This document shows, piece after piece, positions 35,340 to 45,082 of a stretch of 64,000 nt of DNA. A program made the position numbers and the translations under genes. Under the pieces are notes generated by a model, which saw only the letters and a program-made list of their open reading frames with translations, ran no database searches and had not been told where the DNA came from. The DNA comes from Clostridium brassicae (GTDB lineage Bacteria; Bacillota; Clostridia; Clostridiales; Clostridiaceae). The stretch lies in assembly GCF_026738875.1 (NCBI RefSeq), contig NZ_JAPQFJ010000005.1:148956-212955 (forward strand), given 5' to 3'. Numbering within the stretch: the stretch's first letter is position 1; every line of letters begins with the position of its first letter.

Positions 35340-36224
35340 TTATTTTACCTGATTACTCAAAATTCCAATTCCTTCAATGATACATTCAACTATATCTCCT
35401 GATTTTAAAATCTTTGGCGGATTGTGAGCAATCCCAACGCCAGAAGGCGTACCTGTACTAATAATTGTACCAGGAAGTAATGTCATTCCTTGGCTCAATT
35501 CTTCTATAGCTTCAGAAATCGTATGTATCATTCTGTCTGTCGTAGTGTTTTGGCGCAATTCCCCATTCACCTTACATTGCAATTTAAGTTTTGGTGGAAA
35601 TGCAAATTCATCAGCGGTTACAATGATTGGTCCCATAGGTGTAAATCCATCAAGGCTTTTTCCAAAATACCACTGTTTATGTTTCGACTGAATTGTTCTA
35701 GCACTTACATCATTCACAATAGTATATCCAAATACATAGTCTGATGCATCTTTGGCTTTAACATTTCGAGCCTTCTTGCCAATAATTACTGCTAGTTCTG
35801 CTTCATAATCCAAGTCCTTTACAATATCAGAGTGACTTTCTATGTAATCTCCAGGTGCTACCGCCTCATTTACACGCTTAGAAAAATAGATAGCCGGATC
35901 TTGATTTTTAAAATTACCATCATCCACAAATTCATTTACTTCATGTACATGCTCAAAATAGTTAACGCCCATACAAATTAAATCTTGTCGTGGTTGTGGA
36001 ATTGGTGCCAGTAATTTCACTTTTCTAAGAGGAATTGCATCCAATATACCAGAACTCATCTTTTCCTGAATCATTTTCTTTTGATCAGCTGTAATATTAT
36101 CAATCAACTCCAGCATTGTCTTAAAGTTAAGGTCAAATACCTCCATTGGATAGAGACTGTCTCCCTCTGGAGTTAATATACCAACTTTCTCATTCTCTCC
36201 AATACGATAAGTCACTAGTTTCAT
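35340..36224 (-). CDS. Fumarylacetoacetate hydrolase-family protein (294 aa)
   Basis: The C-terminal FAH catalytic core is complete: DLDYEAELAVIIGKKARN (metal-binding Glu), VFGYTIVNDVSARTIQ, KSLDGFTPMGPIIVTADEF and LPGTIISTGTPSGVG. The N-terminal 60 residues form the small family domain. Members split or decarboxylate 2-keto acids in aromatic or amino acid breakdown, or act on oxaloacetate. No catabolic neighbours are present, so the substrate is open. TGGAGGTGGCATT precedes the ATG. A monocistronic unit with its own terminator. Confidence 0.88.
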   Translation of the reverse strand: MKLVTYRIGENEKVGILTPEGDSLYPMEVFDLNFKTMLELIDNITADQKKMIQEKMSSGILDAIPLRKVKLLAPIPQPRQDLICMGVNYFEHVHEVNEFVDDGNFKNQDPAIYFSKRVNEAVAPGDYIESHSDIVKDLDYEAELAVIIGKKARNVKAKDASDYVFGYTIVNDVSARTIQSKHKQWYFGKSLDGFTPMGPIIVTADEFAFPPKLKLQCKVNGELRQNTTTDRMIHTISEAIEELSQGMTLLPGTIISTGTPSGVGIAHNPPKILKSGDIVECIIEGIGILSNQVK

Positions 36225-36332
36225 AATGCCACCTCCAGTTCTGTTTACAATTATAACATACTTAAATTAGATATAATGTGGTATTATTCTCTAGATGATT
36301 GAAAACAATTCCTCTTTTTATTGTAGATCAAA

Positions 36333-37220
36333 TTACTTTTTTTCTACTGGTACATAAATTTCCATTACAGTATCTTTTCGTCCATGGCATCTCTCATCAT
36401 AAAACTCAAAGTCAAGTTTACTTTCATCAAAAACATATTCACTATCTTTAAACCATTCCTCAAATATATATTTCCAAGTGTTTTTTATTGCCTCTGGGAA
36501 ATCTTTATTATCTAAATCCTTAGATGTATCTACTGGAGGCGTTGTAAAAACAGCATAAGTTGCTTCTGGAACTTCAACTGTTATCATTTCATCAGTGACA
36601 TTATCAAAGTTATCCACTATAACTCCAAGTAAATATGTTGCATCTCCACTTTCTCCATTGGCTGGAACACATAATCCCACTTCACCGTGCTTTGGTGGAT
36701 TTAATATTTTGTACATTTTACTTTCTAAATTTTCACCATTATAATTGCTCCAAAATGAAGCTATATCTTTAGTATAATTACCATTTGTAATATTAGTTTT
36801 AATTCCATAACCTGCAACTTTGAATGCAGATTTCTTTATAATAACAGGATTCATAATACACCCTCCAAGTTCTACATTTAATTTTTTATTAAAATAATTA
36901 CCCATACATTTTATATATTGTTTAGGACTAAATCCAAATTCCTTTTTAAATGCTTTTGAAAAACCATTGTGTGTTCCAAAACCATAATCAAGTGCAATAT
37001 CTATTATTCGTTCACCTTTAAACAAGTCCATAGCTGCTAATGAGAGCCTTCTCTTCTTTACATATTCCATTAAGCTTATTCCTTTATTAATATTGAATAT
37101 TCTTGAAAAATGAAAAACAGAATATCCACACTTGTTTGCTATTACTTCTGGTGTTAAATTACTTTTTATATTTTTTTCAATAAATTCAATACATTGTGAT
37201 ATTGCATCACTATAATTCAA
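36333..37220 (-). CDS. AraC-type regulator with GyrI-like ligand domain
   Basis: Two helix-turn-helix motifs at the N-terminus (residues 20-105: VIANKCGYSVFHFSRIFN and IALDYGFGTHNGFSKAFKKE, FSPKQYIK) form the AraC DNA-binding domain. The rest (about 125-290) is a GyrI/Rob-like effector-binding domain (VAGYGIKTNI, GDATYLLGVIV, TYAVFTTPP, DSEYVFDESKLDFEFYDE). Such fusions sense small hydrophobic or cationic compounds and often control efflux. Translation starts at TTG (37220) after AAAGGTTGGTGATAA. No adjacent efflux gene is seen. Confidence 0.9.
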   Translation of the reverse strand: MNYSDAISQCIEFIEKNIKSNLTPEVIANKCGYSVFHFSRIFNINKGISLMEYVKKRRLSLAAMDLFKGERIIDIALDYGFGTHNGFSKAFKKEFGFSPKQYIKCMGNYFNKKLNVELGGCIMNPVIIKKSAFKVAGYGIKTNITNGNYTKDIASFWSNYNGENLESKMYKILNPPKHGEVGLCVPANGESGDATYLLGVIVDNFDNVTDEMITVEVPEATYAVFTTPPVDTSKDLDNKDFPEAIKNTWKYIFEEWFKDSEYVFDESKLDFEFYDERCHGRKDTVMEIYVPVEKK

Positions 37221-37311
37221 ATTATCACCAACCTTTCCCCACGTGGTAATTCTAATATATCATTGTAATTAGACTAATATTGTTCCTAAATTGCTAAAAT
37301 CATCTACTAAA

Positions 37312-37382
37312 TTATCAAATAAATAAAGACTTAAGCTATACATTTCATTTCATTAGCTTTAAGTCTTTATTTATTTGATAAA
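37312..37382. terminator. Long bidirectional terminator hairpin
   Basis: Arms of about 27 bases (TTATCAAATAAATAAAGACTT and its complement) close on a loop around 37340-37354, with one bulged base. It lies between two minus-strand genes, at the 3' end of the ProX-like gene. Confidence 0.8.
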
Positions 37383-37393
37383 CCCACTGTATT

Positions 37394-37885
37394 TTAAATT
37401 TCTATATAAGAAATACTGTTTCCATGATTTTTTATTATAGATTCTAAGTCCTTTGGACTAATCCAAACAGTTGCTGTATTATCATTTGGATGTACTCCTA
37501 TGCGTTCAAATAATAAAATATCTTTATCCAAGATCACTTCCACCTTGCAATCAGTATCATTTAATATTCCAAAAGGTGTAACAGAGCCCTTGCTCAATTT
37601 CATATATTTGTATAAGTCTTCTTCTGAAGCAAAACTAAGTGCTCTACAATTTAATTTCTTTCTAATTCCTTTTAAATCAACTCGCTTATTTTTTTGAAGA
37701 ACTAGTAAAAAGTATCTTTTCTTCTTATCTTCTCGAACAAATAAATTTTTAACCACTTCATTTTTACTGTCGATATTCAATTTATCCATTTCCTCTATGG
37801 TATATACTGGTGGATGTTCAATAACATCATATGAGATCTTCATACTTGCCAAGGCATCAAATACTATGTTACGAATACTATTCAT
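37394..37885 (-). CDS. ProX-type prolyl-tRNA editing deacylase (163 aa)
   Basis: The opening SYDVIEHPPVYTIEEMDKL, then VVKNLFVREDKKKRYFLLVL, RKKLNCRALSFASEEDLY, LSKGSVTPFGILNDTDCKVEVILDKDIL and GVHPNDNTATVWISPKDL are the ProXp-ala/PrdX pattern, where the KNLF and GSVTPFG loops hold aminoacyl-tRNA. Members remove alanine from mischarged tRNA-Pro in trans. Length of about 160 aa is usual. AGGAGAAGAAGATC precedes the ATG. It stands alone. The window has two YbaK-superfamily genes of different subgroups. Confidence 0.9.
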   Translation of the reverse strand: MNSIRNIVFDALASMKISYDVIEHPPVYTIEEMDKLNIDSKNEVVKNLFVREDKKKRYFLLVLQKNKRVDLKGIRKKLNCRALSFASEEDLYKYMKLSKGSVTPFGILNDTDCKVEVILDKDILLFERIGVHPNDNTATVWISPKDLESIIKNHGNSISYIEI

Positions 37886-38083
37886 GATCTTCTTCTCCTA
37901 TCACACATTCAATATGTTTTTTCATAAAACTATATTTGTTTAATATTATTTCTAATAGTTTTTCTTAATTTCTTATAATTGTTCATTTATTCGATTATAT
38001 AGCATATGTTTATAAAATTACAAATAATTAAAAAACTATATATCTACATATGACAATTAATCTGAAAACAAGTTTAATTAAAT

Positions 38084-39274
38084 TTACAACACTATATCTA
38101 TCTTTTTTTCTTTTCTATATCTAGTGACTACTGATGTAGTACTTATTAAAGTTAGTACAGCTATTATAATTGGTACTTTATACTTAAATACACCTATAAT
38201 TCCAACTATATTTACTATTACAGATTTAGTTATATAGATTAAAAATACAGACACTGGTATTAAAGTTCCTATAAGAGGCATATAATTTGAAATTTTTCTT
38301 GATACATAACAGGTTATTAAAGTAACTATAATTCCAACAATATATAGTAATACTCCTGTTAATATTATATATTGTATAAAAGTTATATTAACCCAAAATA
38401 AATAACCAGTAAAGCAAGAATTAATATTTGAATTATAAAACATATTTACACTATAAGTACGAGTGGTATACAAGAAAGATAATACTCCTAGTTGTATTGT
38501 CATAATTATCAGTGATGCTATAATTGCTGTTTTAATTTTATCTTTATATAAATTTCGTCCTTTTCTAGTGGTATACTGTAGTAACTCCAAAGAGTTTCTA
38601 GCATCTCTTGTGAATATAGGTGCAATCATAAATATTATTGATATTATAATAGCTATAGAACTATATCTGATGAGGTTATTATAGTTTTCAAAAACAAACC
38701 ATGGTAATATACTATTTTGTGACTTATTTTTTCTAATTTCATTTAATCTATCTTTATAAGCCTTTTTAGTTTGTGAGAACTTAAAATGATCTTCTTCTGT
38801 TTGTAAAACTTTTAAACGCTCTTCTTTATATTTAAAATTATTTATATAGTAATCTATAGTTTGTAATTCCCAAAATACATTAACTCCATCTTTAAAAAAT
38901 ATGTCATCATGAAAATTTTCCAAATCTTTTGATCTTGCTCCTTGTGCTTTTGATCTCTCTTCTTCAAAATTAACATAATCTTTTATATTAAGCTTCTTTG
39001 CTTTTTCATTGTTTTTAAGATAATCATTTGCTTTTTTTCTCATATTTTCTTTCATCTTGCAAAGATAATTAGTATCTTCATCTTTAAGGTTATTTCCTTT
39101 TTCATTAATGATACTTACTCCTATCCTATAAGCATCATTTTCTGGTCTTCCATTTGGAAAATACTCTATATCAAACTCTACAAATAAAAAATACAGTGCA
39201 ACATTTATTAATAATAATACTAATATATTTTTAAGATTAAATATTTTTTTCAGCTCATTTATGAAAATTCTCAT
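38084..39274 (-). CDS. ABC-2 type transporter permease 1
   Basis: This 396-aa membrane protein has an N-terminal helix (about 13-32), a large extracytoplasmic Lys/Glu-rich domain (33-195) and five or six helices after residue 205. The loop after the second helix reads LLQYTTRKGRNLYKDKIKTA and matches SLITYSTKRGRNLVKDKILAG in the neighbouring permease, so the two arose by duplication. It forms part of an ABC exporter or membrane-modifying complex. It follows permease 2 with a 9-base gap. Substrate unknown; the ECF sigma factor at the head of the operon suggests a role in envelope stress or peptide resistance. Confidence 0.85.
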   Translation of the reverse strand: MRIFINELKKIFNLKNILVLLLINVALYFLFVEFDIEYFPNGRPENDAYRIGVSIINEKGNNLKDEDTNYLCKMKENMRKKANDYLKNNEKAKKLNIKDYVNFEEERSKAQGARSKDLENFHDDIFFKDGVNVFWELQTIDYYINNFKYKEERLKVLQTEEDHFKFSQTKKAYKDRLNEIRKNKSQNSILPWFVFENYNNLIRYSSIAIIISIIFMIAPIFTRDARNSLELLQYTTRKGRNLYKDKIKTAIIASLIIMTIQLGVLSFLYTTRTYSVNMFYNSNINSCFTGYLFWVNITFIQYIILTGVLLYIVGIIVTLITCYVSRKISNYMPLIGTLIPVSVFLIYITKSVIVNIVGIIGVFKYKVPIIIAVLTLISTTSVVTRYRKEKKIDIVL

Positions 39275-39283
39275 CTCTTCCTC

Positions 39284-40552
39284 CTACTTTAAGTCTTCTT
39301 TTTTAAATTTTTTTATACTTAATACACTAGTAACCAGTATGGCAGTTCCCCATATGAAAACTGTTATAAGCTCATAATATTTATAATTAGTAAAGGCTCC
39401 ACTTAGCATGAACCTATACTGTGGATTCATTATTAAGGAAAAAGGTGTAAACGTGGAGTAAATGACACAATTATTATTTGTAGGCAAAAAAGATGGTAAT
39501 AATATTGCAAAAGCTCCTATTATAAAAAACAGGGAAAATGCTATGTATGTATTTTTAGTTACTCTATTTATCAAAAAAACTATACCTACAAAAATCATTT
39601 CAACTGCGTATACTAAAATTATTGATAAAACTAAATACTGCCATAGATTTATTGAAAACCAGCTAGTAAATGGCATGTTGTGGCTAGGTTCCCAATTGAA
39701 ATAACTGCTAATTGGCACTTTCCAAAGTCCATCATAGCTAAACACAGAAAAATATACTCCCAAAGTTATCCCAAGTATAATTGTTGTTATTAAATTTATA
39801 GATATTAAGCCTGCTAAAATCTTATCTTTAACTAAATTTCTTCCTCTTTTAGTTGAGTAAGTTATTAAACTTGTATTATTATCAAACTCATAATTTACTA
39901 TAAATGCTATAATTAAACACACTAATATAGCAATCTCAAAAATAATATTTCTTAAAATATCTTTAAATAAAAAAGAGTGCATCGCATAAGCTTGTCCTTG
40001 AAAGAATAAACTTCTATATTCTCCACTAGTTCTTATATTATCCAGCCTTTCTTGAAAATTTTTGTAATTTTCTCTTGCGGTTTCCGCCAAAGCTCCAGAT
40101 AATCTCATAGCTTTTATATCACCTTCAGCAAGTTTTTCTAGATCTATTTCTTTATAATCTATATCATTTTGGTCTATATAATAGTAATAGCTCTCTATTA
40201 TTGCTGTTTCTTTAATTTTTTTCTGTTCCTCTTTACTATAATTTTCTAACCCCATCCCATTCATCTCATCATAAAATTCTGCTAAGGTTTTATAGGTTCT
40301 TCTACTTTTTGAATTAATTATTTTATTAGCTTCCTTTAGATTTTGCTTATAATAATTTCTAAAATTTACAAGCATATTTTCGTCTATTTTATATCCTACT
40401 TCTTTAACTATTTTATTTAAAACTTTTAAGTCTTCTCTACAACTGAATTTTTGATTGATTATGAATAAATTAAATATTATAAATATTGTAGTTAATCCAA
40501 TTATAATTGGTGATTTAACTATCTTTTTTATCTCATTTTTTATTATTTTCAT
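39284..40552 (-). CDS. ABC-2 type transporter permease 2
   Basis: This 422-aa protein has the same layout as permease 1: N-terminal helix (14-31), extracytoplasmic domain rich in Lys, Glu and Tyr (YYYYIDQNDIDYKEIDLEKLA), and helices from about residue 205 onward (ILRNIIFEIAILVCLIIAFIV, ending ELITVFIWGTAILVTSVLSI). The TYSTKRGRNLVKDK cytoplasmic loop is the probable contact with the ATPase. It starts 9 bases after the ATPase stop, so the ATPase and two unequal permeases probably assemble as one transporter. Confidence 0.87.
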   Translation of the reverse strand: MKIIKNEIKKIVKSPIIIGLTTIFIIFNLFIINQKFSCREDLKVLNKIVKEVGYKIDENMLVNFRNYYKQNLKEANKIINSKSRRTYKTLAEFYDEMNGMGLENYSKEEQKKIKETAIIESYYYYIDQNDIDYKEIDLEKLAEGDIKAMRLSGALAETARENYKNFQERLDNIRTSGEYRSLFFQGQAYAMHSFLFKDILRNIIFEIAILVCLIIAFIVNYEFDNNTSLITYSTKRGRNLVKDKILAGLISINLITTIILGITLGVYFSVFSYDGLWKVPISSYFNWEPSHNMPFTSWFSINLWQYLVLSIILVYAVEMIFVGIVFLINRVTKNTYIAFSLFFIIGAFAILLPSFLPTNNNCVIYSTFTPFSLIMNPQYRFMLSGAFTNYKYYELITVFIWGTAILVTSVLSIKKFKKEDLK

Positions 40553-40561
40553 AACTTATCC

Positions 40562-41425
40562 TTAAGCTCCTTCGTTATATTCATAAAGGAAAACATCTTC
40601 AATGTTAGGAGAAACTAAAGTCCACTCATCTTGATTATTCTTATCTTCTATAAATCTTATCTTCATTTTTCCATTCTCTTGTTTTTCAGATAAAGCAATA
40701 TGATTTTTTCTAAACTCATCTGCTTCATTAAAAGGAATTTCTGTTTCATAAACCTTACCATTAATAGTTCCACATATATTCTCTACAGTATCTTTATATA
40801 GTATTTTTTTATCCTTGATCATAATTATTTCGTTAGCTATAAATTCAATATCACTAACTATATGAGTAGAAATTATAACTATTCTATCTCTACCAAGTTC
40901 ACTTAAAAGATTTCTAAATCTTACTCTTTCTTTTGGATCTAATCCTGCAGTAGGCTCATCTAAAATTAAAACTTTAGGGTCATTCAAAAGTGCCTGAGCT
41001 ATTCCAACCCTTTGTAACATTCCTCCTGAAAATTTTTTCATTTTTTTACTTATAACATCCTCCAATGCAACTAGTTTTAAAACTTCTACCACTTTATCTT
41101 TAGCTTTTTTTTCTTCTATACCTTTAAGTGCTGCTAAATATAATAAAAATCGCTTAGGCGAATAATTTTTGTAATATCCAAAATTTTGTGGTAAATATCC
41201 TAATATACTACGATATTCTTCATCAAGACTTACAATATTAGTTCCATTGTATAAAATCTCCCCTTTATCTGGAAAAATTAATGTTGTAAGCATCTTAATT
41301 AGTGTTGTTTTACCTGCCCCATTAGGTGCTAGTAACCCATATACCCCCTTCTTCAACTCTAAATTTATATCTTCTAAAACTGAAAAATCTCCAAAACTTT
41401 TGCTTAAATTATTTATTAATAACAC
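40562..41425 (-). CDS. ABC transporter ATP-binding protein
   Basis: This 287-aa ATPase is complete: Walker A APNGAGKTTLIKML (about 33-41), Q-loop LGYLPQNFGYY, signature FSGGMLQRVGIAQAL, Walker B KVLILDEPTAGLDP and the switch His in STHIVSD. The roughly 75-residue C-terminal extension (after about 210) resembles that of drug or peptide exporters. It powers the two permeases downstream. The start abuts the stop of the membrane gene upstream, consistent with translational coupling. Confidence 0.95.
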   Translation of the reverse strand: MLLINNLSKSFGDFSVLEDINLELKKGVYGLLAPNGAGKTTLIKMLTTLIFPDKGEILYNGTNIVSLDEEYRSILGYLPQNFGYYKNYSPKRFLLYLAALKGIEEKKAKDKVVEVLKLVALEDVISKKMKKFSGGMLQRVGIAQALLNDPKVLILDEPTAGLDPKERVRFRNLLSELGRDRIVIISTHIVSDIEFIANEIIMIKDKKILYKDTVENICGTINGKVYETEIPFNEADEFRKNHIALSEKQENGKMKIRFIEDKNNQDEWTLVSPNIEDVFLYEYNEGA

Positions 41426-42181
41426 TTATATTTCTCCTTTCTCTTTTCTCACATATATGAGTTTCTTTAAAGCTTTAATATAAATAACTAGACAAATTAC
41501 TGTAATAATTAAATGAATATATAGTGGCACATACATAAGAAAAGCTATATATAATGAATTCTTGATAATTACCAAAACTAAATTAACTAAAATCCAACCA
41601 CTTATAACTAAGTACTTGTAAATAGTTCTCTTTAAATAAACTATTACCAATATAAAAATAGTAGAAAATAAAAATAATGAAGTTATAGATACGACGTATG
41701 CTCTTATTATGTTGAAACTATCAAAGATAGAATATATACTAGCTACTAGAAAAGAATTTAAAATCATTCCTAATATACTGAAAATAAACATCCTTATAGC
41801 TGCTAGATTAAAGAGATTGTATTTACATGTAGCCTCTATTTCATAAGTTCCCTTTAATTTAGTGTTTATAAAAGAAAATAATGAAATTATTACATACATA
41901 ATAGGAGAAGCTATAAAAACATATCCGTATAGCCTGTATATATCTTCCTCACTAATACCCAATGCAACTTGTCCACCTATAAAACCAAAGAATATCAATG
42001 ACACAATAGCTATAAATATCAATTCGCTTTTATCATGAAATATATTTTTAAATCCCAATTCTTTTATAGCTGAAGTTATATAAGAGAAAAAACTTTTTTT
42101 CTTCTTTAATCCTTTATTTAAAATTTCATCTATTTCAACATTCATCTCCTCTAATGATGGAAAATTAACCTCCTTCTTCAT
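41426..42181 (-). CDS. Membrane protein, probable anti-sigma factor
   Basis: A cytoplasmic N-terminus of about 55 residues (FPSLEEMNVEIDEILNKGLK) is followed by about six membrane helices (56-77, 85-105, 130-150, 158-180, 187-210, 216-236). It overlaps the sigma factor gene by four bases (ATGA), the usual arrangement for an ECF sigma factor and its membrane anti-sigma. I see no zinc-binding anti-sigma motif (HxxxCxxC), so the call rests on position and topology. It might otherwise be a third membrane subunit of the transporter. Confidence 0.6.
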   Translation of the reverse strand: MKKEVNFPSLEEMNVEIDEILNKGLKKKKSFFSYITSAIKELGFKNIFHDKSELIFIAIVSLIFFGFIGGQVALGISEEDIYRLYGYVFIASPIMYVIISLFSFINTKLKGTYEIEATCKYNLFNLAAIRMFIFSILGMILNSFLVASIYSIFDSFNIIRAYVVSITSLFLFSTIFILVIVYLKRTIYKYLVISGWILVNLVLVIIKNSLYIAFLMYVPLYIHLIITVICLVIYIKALKKLIYVRKEKGEI

Positions 42182-42729
42182 ACTAGTCCCTCCTCTAGAA
42201 TTTTATTTATTCTTTTAATAGCTGAATAATATCTAGTTTTTACTGTAGACTCTTTAACTTCTAAAACTTTTGATATCTCATTAAATGTCATATCAGAAAA
42301 AATTTTTAATCTTATTATTTGTTGAGTACTGGCTTCCATTTGACCTATAATTTCCATTATCTCTTTAGCATCTTCATTTATAAGAAAATCCTCTTCAATG
42401 TTTGAATCATCCTTAAATTCTAAGTCATCAATATTTCCAAGATTAATACCTTGTTTATAATATTTAGATCTATAATGATCAATTATTTTATTGTTTGCTA
42501 TTTTATAAAGCCAGGTTTTAAAAGAAGCTTTTTTTGCTTCAAAGTAATTGATAGACTTTATCATACCAATGAAAATTTCTTGAGTTAAGTCTAAAGAGAG
42601 TTCTCTATTATTGGTTTGTTTAAAAACATATGCATATATTTCTTTGTAATGTGAACTAATTAAGGCATTAGCTGCAGTTCTATCACCTTTTTTTTGTATT
42701 AACTTAATAAGCTTTAAATCTTGGTACAT
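42178..42729 (-). CDS. ECF-type RNA polymerase sigma factor (183 aa)
   Basis: Sigma region 2 is visible at about 30-95 (LSLDLTQEIFIGMIKSINYF, FKTWLYKIANNKIIDHYRSK) and region 4 at 130-178 (STQQIIRLKIFSDMTFNEIS, ESTVKTRYYSAIKRI). There is no region 1.1 or 3, and length fits an ECF factor. It probably drives its own operon with the membrane protein and ABC transporter in response to an envelope signal. I could not identify its promoter. The upstream region holds the structured element copy B on the opposite strand. Confidence 0.92.
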   Translation of the reverse strand: MYQDLKLIKLIQKKGDRTAANALISSHYKEIYAYVFKQTNNRELSLDLTQEIFIGMIKSINYFEAKKASFKTWLYKIANNKIIDHYRSKYYKQGINLGNIDDLEFKDDSNIEEDFLINEDAKEIMEIIGQMEASTQQIIRLKIFSDMTFNEISKVLEVKESTVKTRYYSAIKRINKILEEGLV

Positions 42730-42879
42730 ACCATTTTATAACCCCTTCTCTTATTGCCTCTCTAAAACTAGGATACATTTTAATAAATTGTTGATTTCGT
42801 ATAACTTCAAAAACAACACTTTTTTAAACCACAACCTAAAACTGATATCTTATGTCTTTGTTTATCCGATGTCTAACCA

Positions 42880-43095
42880 TTCTAATACTCCCATCACACT
42901 CTGTGAAAGCGATTCGCACCAAATGGAAAATTTGGACTCTCTGCTTTTCTCTAAAGTGGGAGTAAAGTATGGTACGACCCTGGATAACGGTTTCTCCTAA
43001 AGGATAACGACTTCTAAGGAGTAAAACTCCTAAGAATTCTGTTAATAACTTTCAGATGGAGTAAAAACTTCACCTGAAATTAAGAACTCTGTTTA
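42880..43095 (+). other. Structured non-coding element (copy B)
   Basis: A hairpin pairs TACTCCCA (42886-42893) with TGGGAGTA (42957-42964). It encloses a domain with CCAAAT...ATTTGG and GCGATTCGC. Then come GGTACGACCCTGGATAACGG, GGATAACGACTTCTAAGGAG, ACTCCTAAGAATTCTGTT and a third hairpin-like segment to 43090. Copy A at 7380-7530 shares the stem (CCC/GGG here, CTC/GAG there) and the GGATAACGACTTCTAAG and CCTAAGAATTCTGTT strings. No gene lies in 42730-43500. Confidence 0.65.
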
Positions 43096-43224
43096 TGTAT
43101 TCGTAATAAAGATGAAAATAGTTTTAAAAATTACTATATTTTTATATGATGTTAAAATATAGTATAAAAATTATAGATGGAATTGTCCATCTATAATGTG
43201 TAATATAAGAAAATTGTGCAAAAA

Positions 43225-43267
43225 AAATATCGCAAATTCATTTTCCATTATGAATAGTGCGATATTT
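43225..43267 (-). terminator. Terminator of the CPBP protease gene
   Basis: AAATATCGCA pairs with TGCGATATTT, with an inner stem ATTCAT/ATGAAT. The minus strand continues with a run of eight T. It lies about 230 bases beyond the stop of the gene at 43501. Confidence 0.8.
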
Positions 43268-43500
43268 AGATCTTTTATTAATTTTTATTATTTATTGTCC
43301 TCTTTAATATTCATCACCTTATTCTAAATGATAAAATAAATAAAGCTACAAAAATTAGAATCCCAACATATTACTTGCTTGGATTTAACTAATCTTATTC
43401 ATAAATAGTTATTCAAAATTTTGTTTGATAAAAAGTATTAAGAATACTAGTTTCACAATCCTTATTGTATATATCTCAAGATTCTACTTTTCAATTGATA

Positions 43501-44355
43501 TCAGCATACATTCTCCTCAATAGTACTACTAACATTACTATTATTTGCTATAGGCTGTACCTTATGTAGAACAAAAGCAAATACTAGTCCAATTATAAGT
43601 ACTGGTACAAATTCTAACGAATTAAATAAATTTGATTTTACAATACCACCATGCACTACATCCGAAAGAAAAGTGTATACCCAATGAAAAAATACCGCTG
43701 TAAACAAATTTTGATTTGTTTTAATATAGAAATAAGTATAAATAAAAGAACTACTAGTAACGGATATCACGAAAGTAAAAAATGACAGATTATGTTCGTA
43801 CTGATTAGTACCTACTATATAAAACAATGGCAAGTGCCATAAAGACCAGACTAAACCAATCGCCAAACTTGCTATGTTAGGACTCACAATTTTTAATAAT
43901 CTTTTTAAAGCAAAGCCTCTCCAACCATACTCCTCAGATAAAGGTCCAAGTATAAACAAAGGAAGAATGGTAGGAAGTATAGTTAAGATTTTAGAATAAT
44001 TAAAGTCTCCATCCAAAGCTAAATAGATAATACTCCAAGATACAACAAAATAAACTGCTGTCAAACTAATAGCAGCAAACCACTTAAAACCAATTCTAAT
44101 TTGAAATGCTTTTTTTAATAATTGTTTAGTCTGTTTTTTTCCTTCAAAAACAGCAGTAAGAATTATTCCTGTTATTGAAGGAGCAAAGCCTCCAATAACA
44201 AACAGTATAATAGCCCAAACTGGCCCAATCGCTCCTCTACTAAAACCCATAGTTGGAACTTTAAATAAAGCAATTGGCCCCCAAAACACGAATAAACTTA
44301 AGAATATAGTCGTTAGGAAAAATATCGTAACTTCCTTTAGCTCCTTATTTTTCAT
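43501..44355 (-). CDS. CPBP-family intramembrane protease (284 aa)
   Basis: About eight hydrophobic segments and the CPBP (Abi) motifs: EEYGWRGFALKRLL (about 140-150, paired Glu and the Arg), SLWHLPLFYI (about 190, His) and FFHWVYTFLSD (about 235, His). These glutamate-type intramembrane proteases cut proteins within the membrane; some protect against self-made bacteriocins. It is 59 bases downstream of a TetR gene on the same strand, and two matching operators lie upstream of that. It is probably induced with the regulator. Confidence 0.9.
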   Translation of the reverse strand: MKNKELKEVTIFFLTTIFLSLFVFWGPIALFKVPTMGFSRGAIGPVWAIILFVIGGFAPSITGIILTAVFEGKKQTKQLLKKAFQIRIGFKWFAAISLTAVYFVVSWSIIYLALDGDFNYSKILTILPTILPLFILGPLSEEYGWRGFALKRLLKIVSPNIASLAIGLVWSLWHLPLFYIVGTNQYEHNLSFFTFVISVTSSSFIYTYFYIKTNQNLFTAVFFHWVYTFLSDVVHGGIVKSNLFNSLEFVPVLIIGLVFAFVLHKVQPIANNSNVSSTIEENVC

Positions 44356-44414
44356 GCATAATCCCCCTAAAATTTTTTCATAGGTTTTACCATGTTAAAC
44401 CTTATGATATGTAA

Positions 44415-45065
44415 CTATTTCACCGCTAACATATGTAAAACTGAGTTTGATATAATCTTAAAAATCTTTATGACATCAATGCTATATTCATTAGCTCCAT
44501 AACATTTTTGTAATACAACTTTATTAACCACACCATCAATTGTAGTGGTAATATAAGTAAAGATATCATGTAATGGAAAACTTGCCTCAAACTCTCCCTT
44601 ATTCACTCCTTCTATTATCTTGTTAAAAAGTGAACCTACAAGATATTGTCCATTTTCCTGCTCTGTAAGGAGACTTTTAAATTTTTCCCCTTTTTCAGGA
44701 TGATTTGACAAATATACAGTAAGTTCAAATTGAAATTTACCAAGTGTTGATGAACTTTCATTAATATAGTTCCCCAAAAAAGTAAATAAGGCTTCAATTA
44801 TACCTTCTGTAGTATTTTTACTTGTTAGTATCTGATCAATTTTATGTTTATAATTGTTTTGAGCCGTTTTCTTATTGATTAAAGCTATAATAACTTCATC
44901 AATATCATTAAAATACCTGTATATCCCCCCTTTACTTATACCAGCTTCCCTTATAACATCTAGCATAGTTATTTCATATAATGGTTTTTGTTGAAATATC
45001 CTAAAGGCTGCATCTAATATTTGTGTTTTCTTTTTATTAATATAGTCTTTATTTACTTTTGGCAT
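44415..45065 (-). CDS. TetR-family regulator (216 aa)
   Basis: The N-terminal TetR DNA-binding domain is clear: KKTQILDAAFRIFQQK, ITMLDVIREAGISKGGIYRYF, FNDIDEVIIALI. The C-terminal 150 residues form the variable ligand domain (SSTLGKFQFELTVYLSNHPE). Two inverted repeats of the sequence AAAATGAGA-N4-TCTCATTTT lie 18 and 83 bases upstream of the start, so autorepression together with the CPBP protease gene is likely. TTGGGAAGGAGAGAAACTA precedes the ATG, overlapping the first operator's edge. Confidence 0.92.
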   Translation of the reverse strand: MPKVNKDYINKKKTQILDAAFRIFQQKPLYEITMLDVIREAGISKGGIYRYFNDIDEVIIALINKKTAQNNYKHKIDQILTSKNTTEGIIEALFTFLGNYINESSSTLGKFQFELTVYLSNHPEKGEKFKSLLTEQENGQYLVGSLFNKIIEGVNKGEFEASFPLHDIFTYITTTIDGVVNKVVLQKCYGANEYSIDVIKIFKIISNSVLHMLAVK

Positions 45066-45082
45066 TAGTTTCTCTCCTTCCC

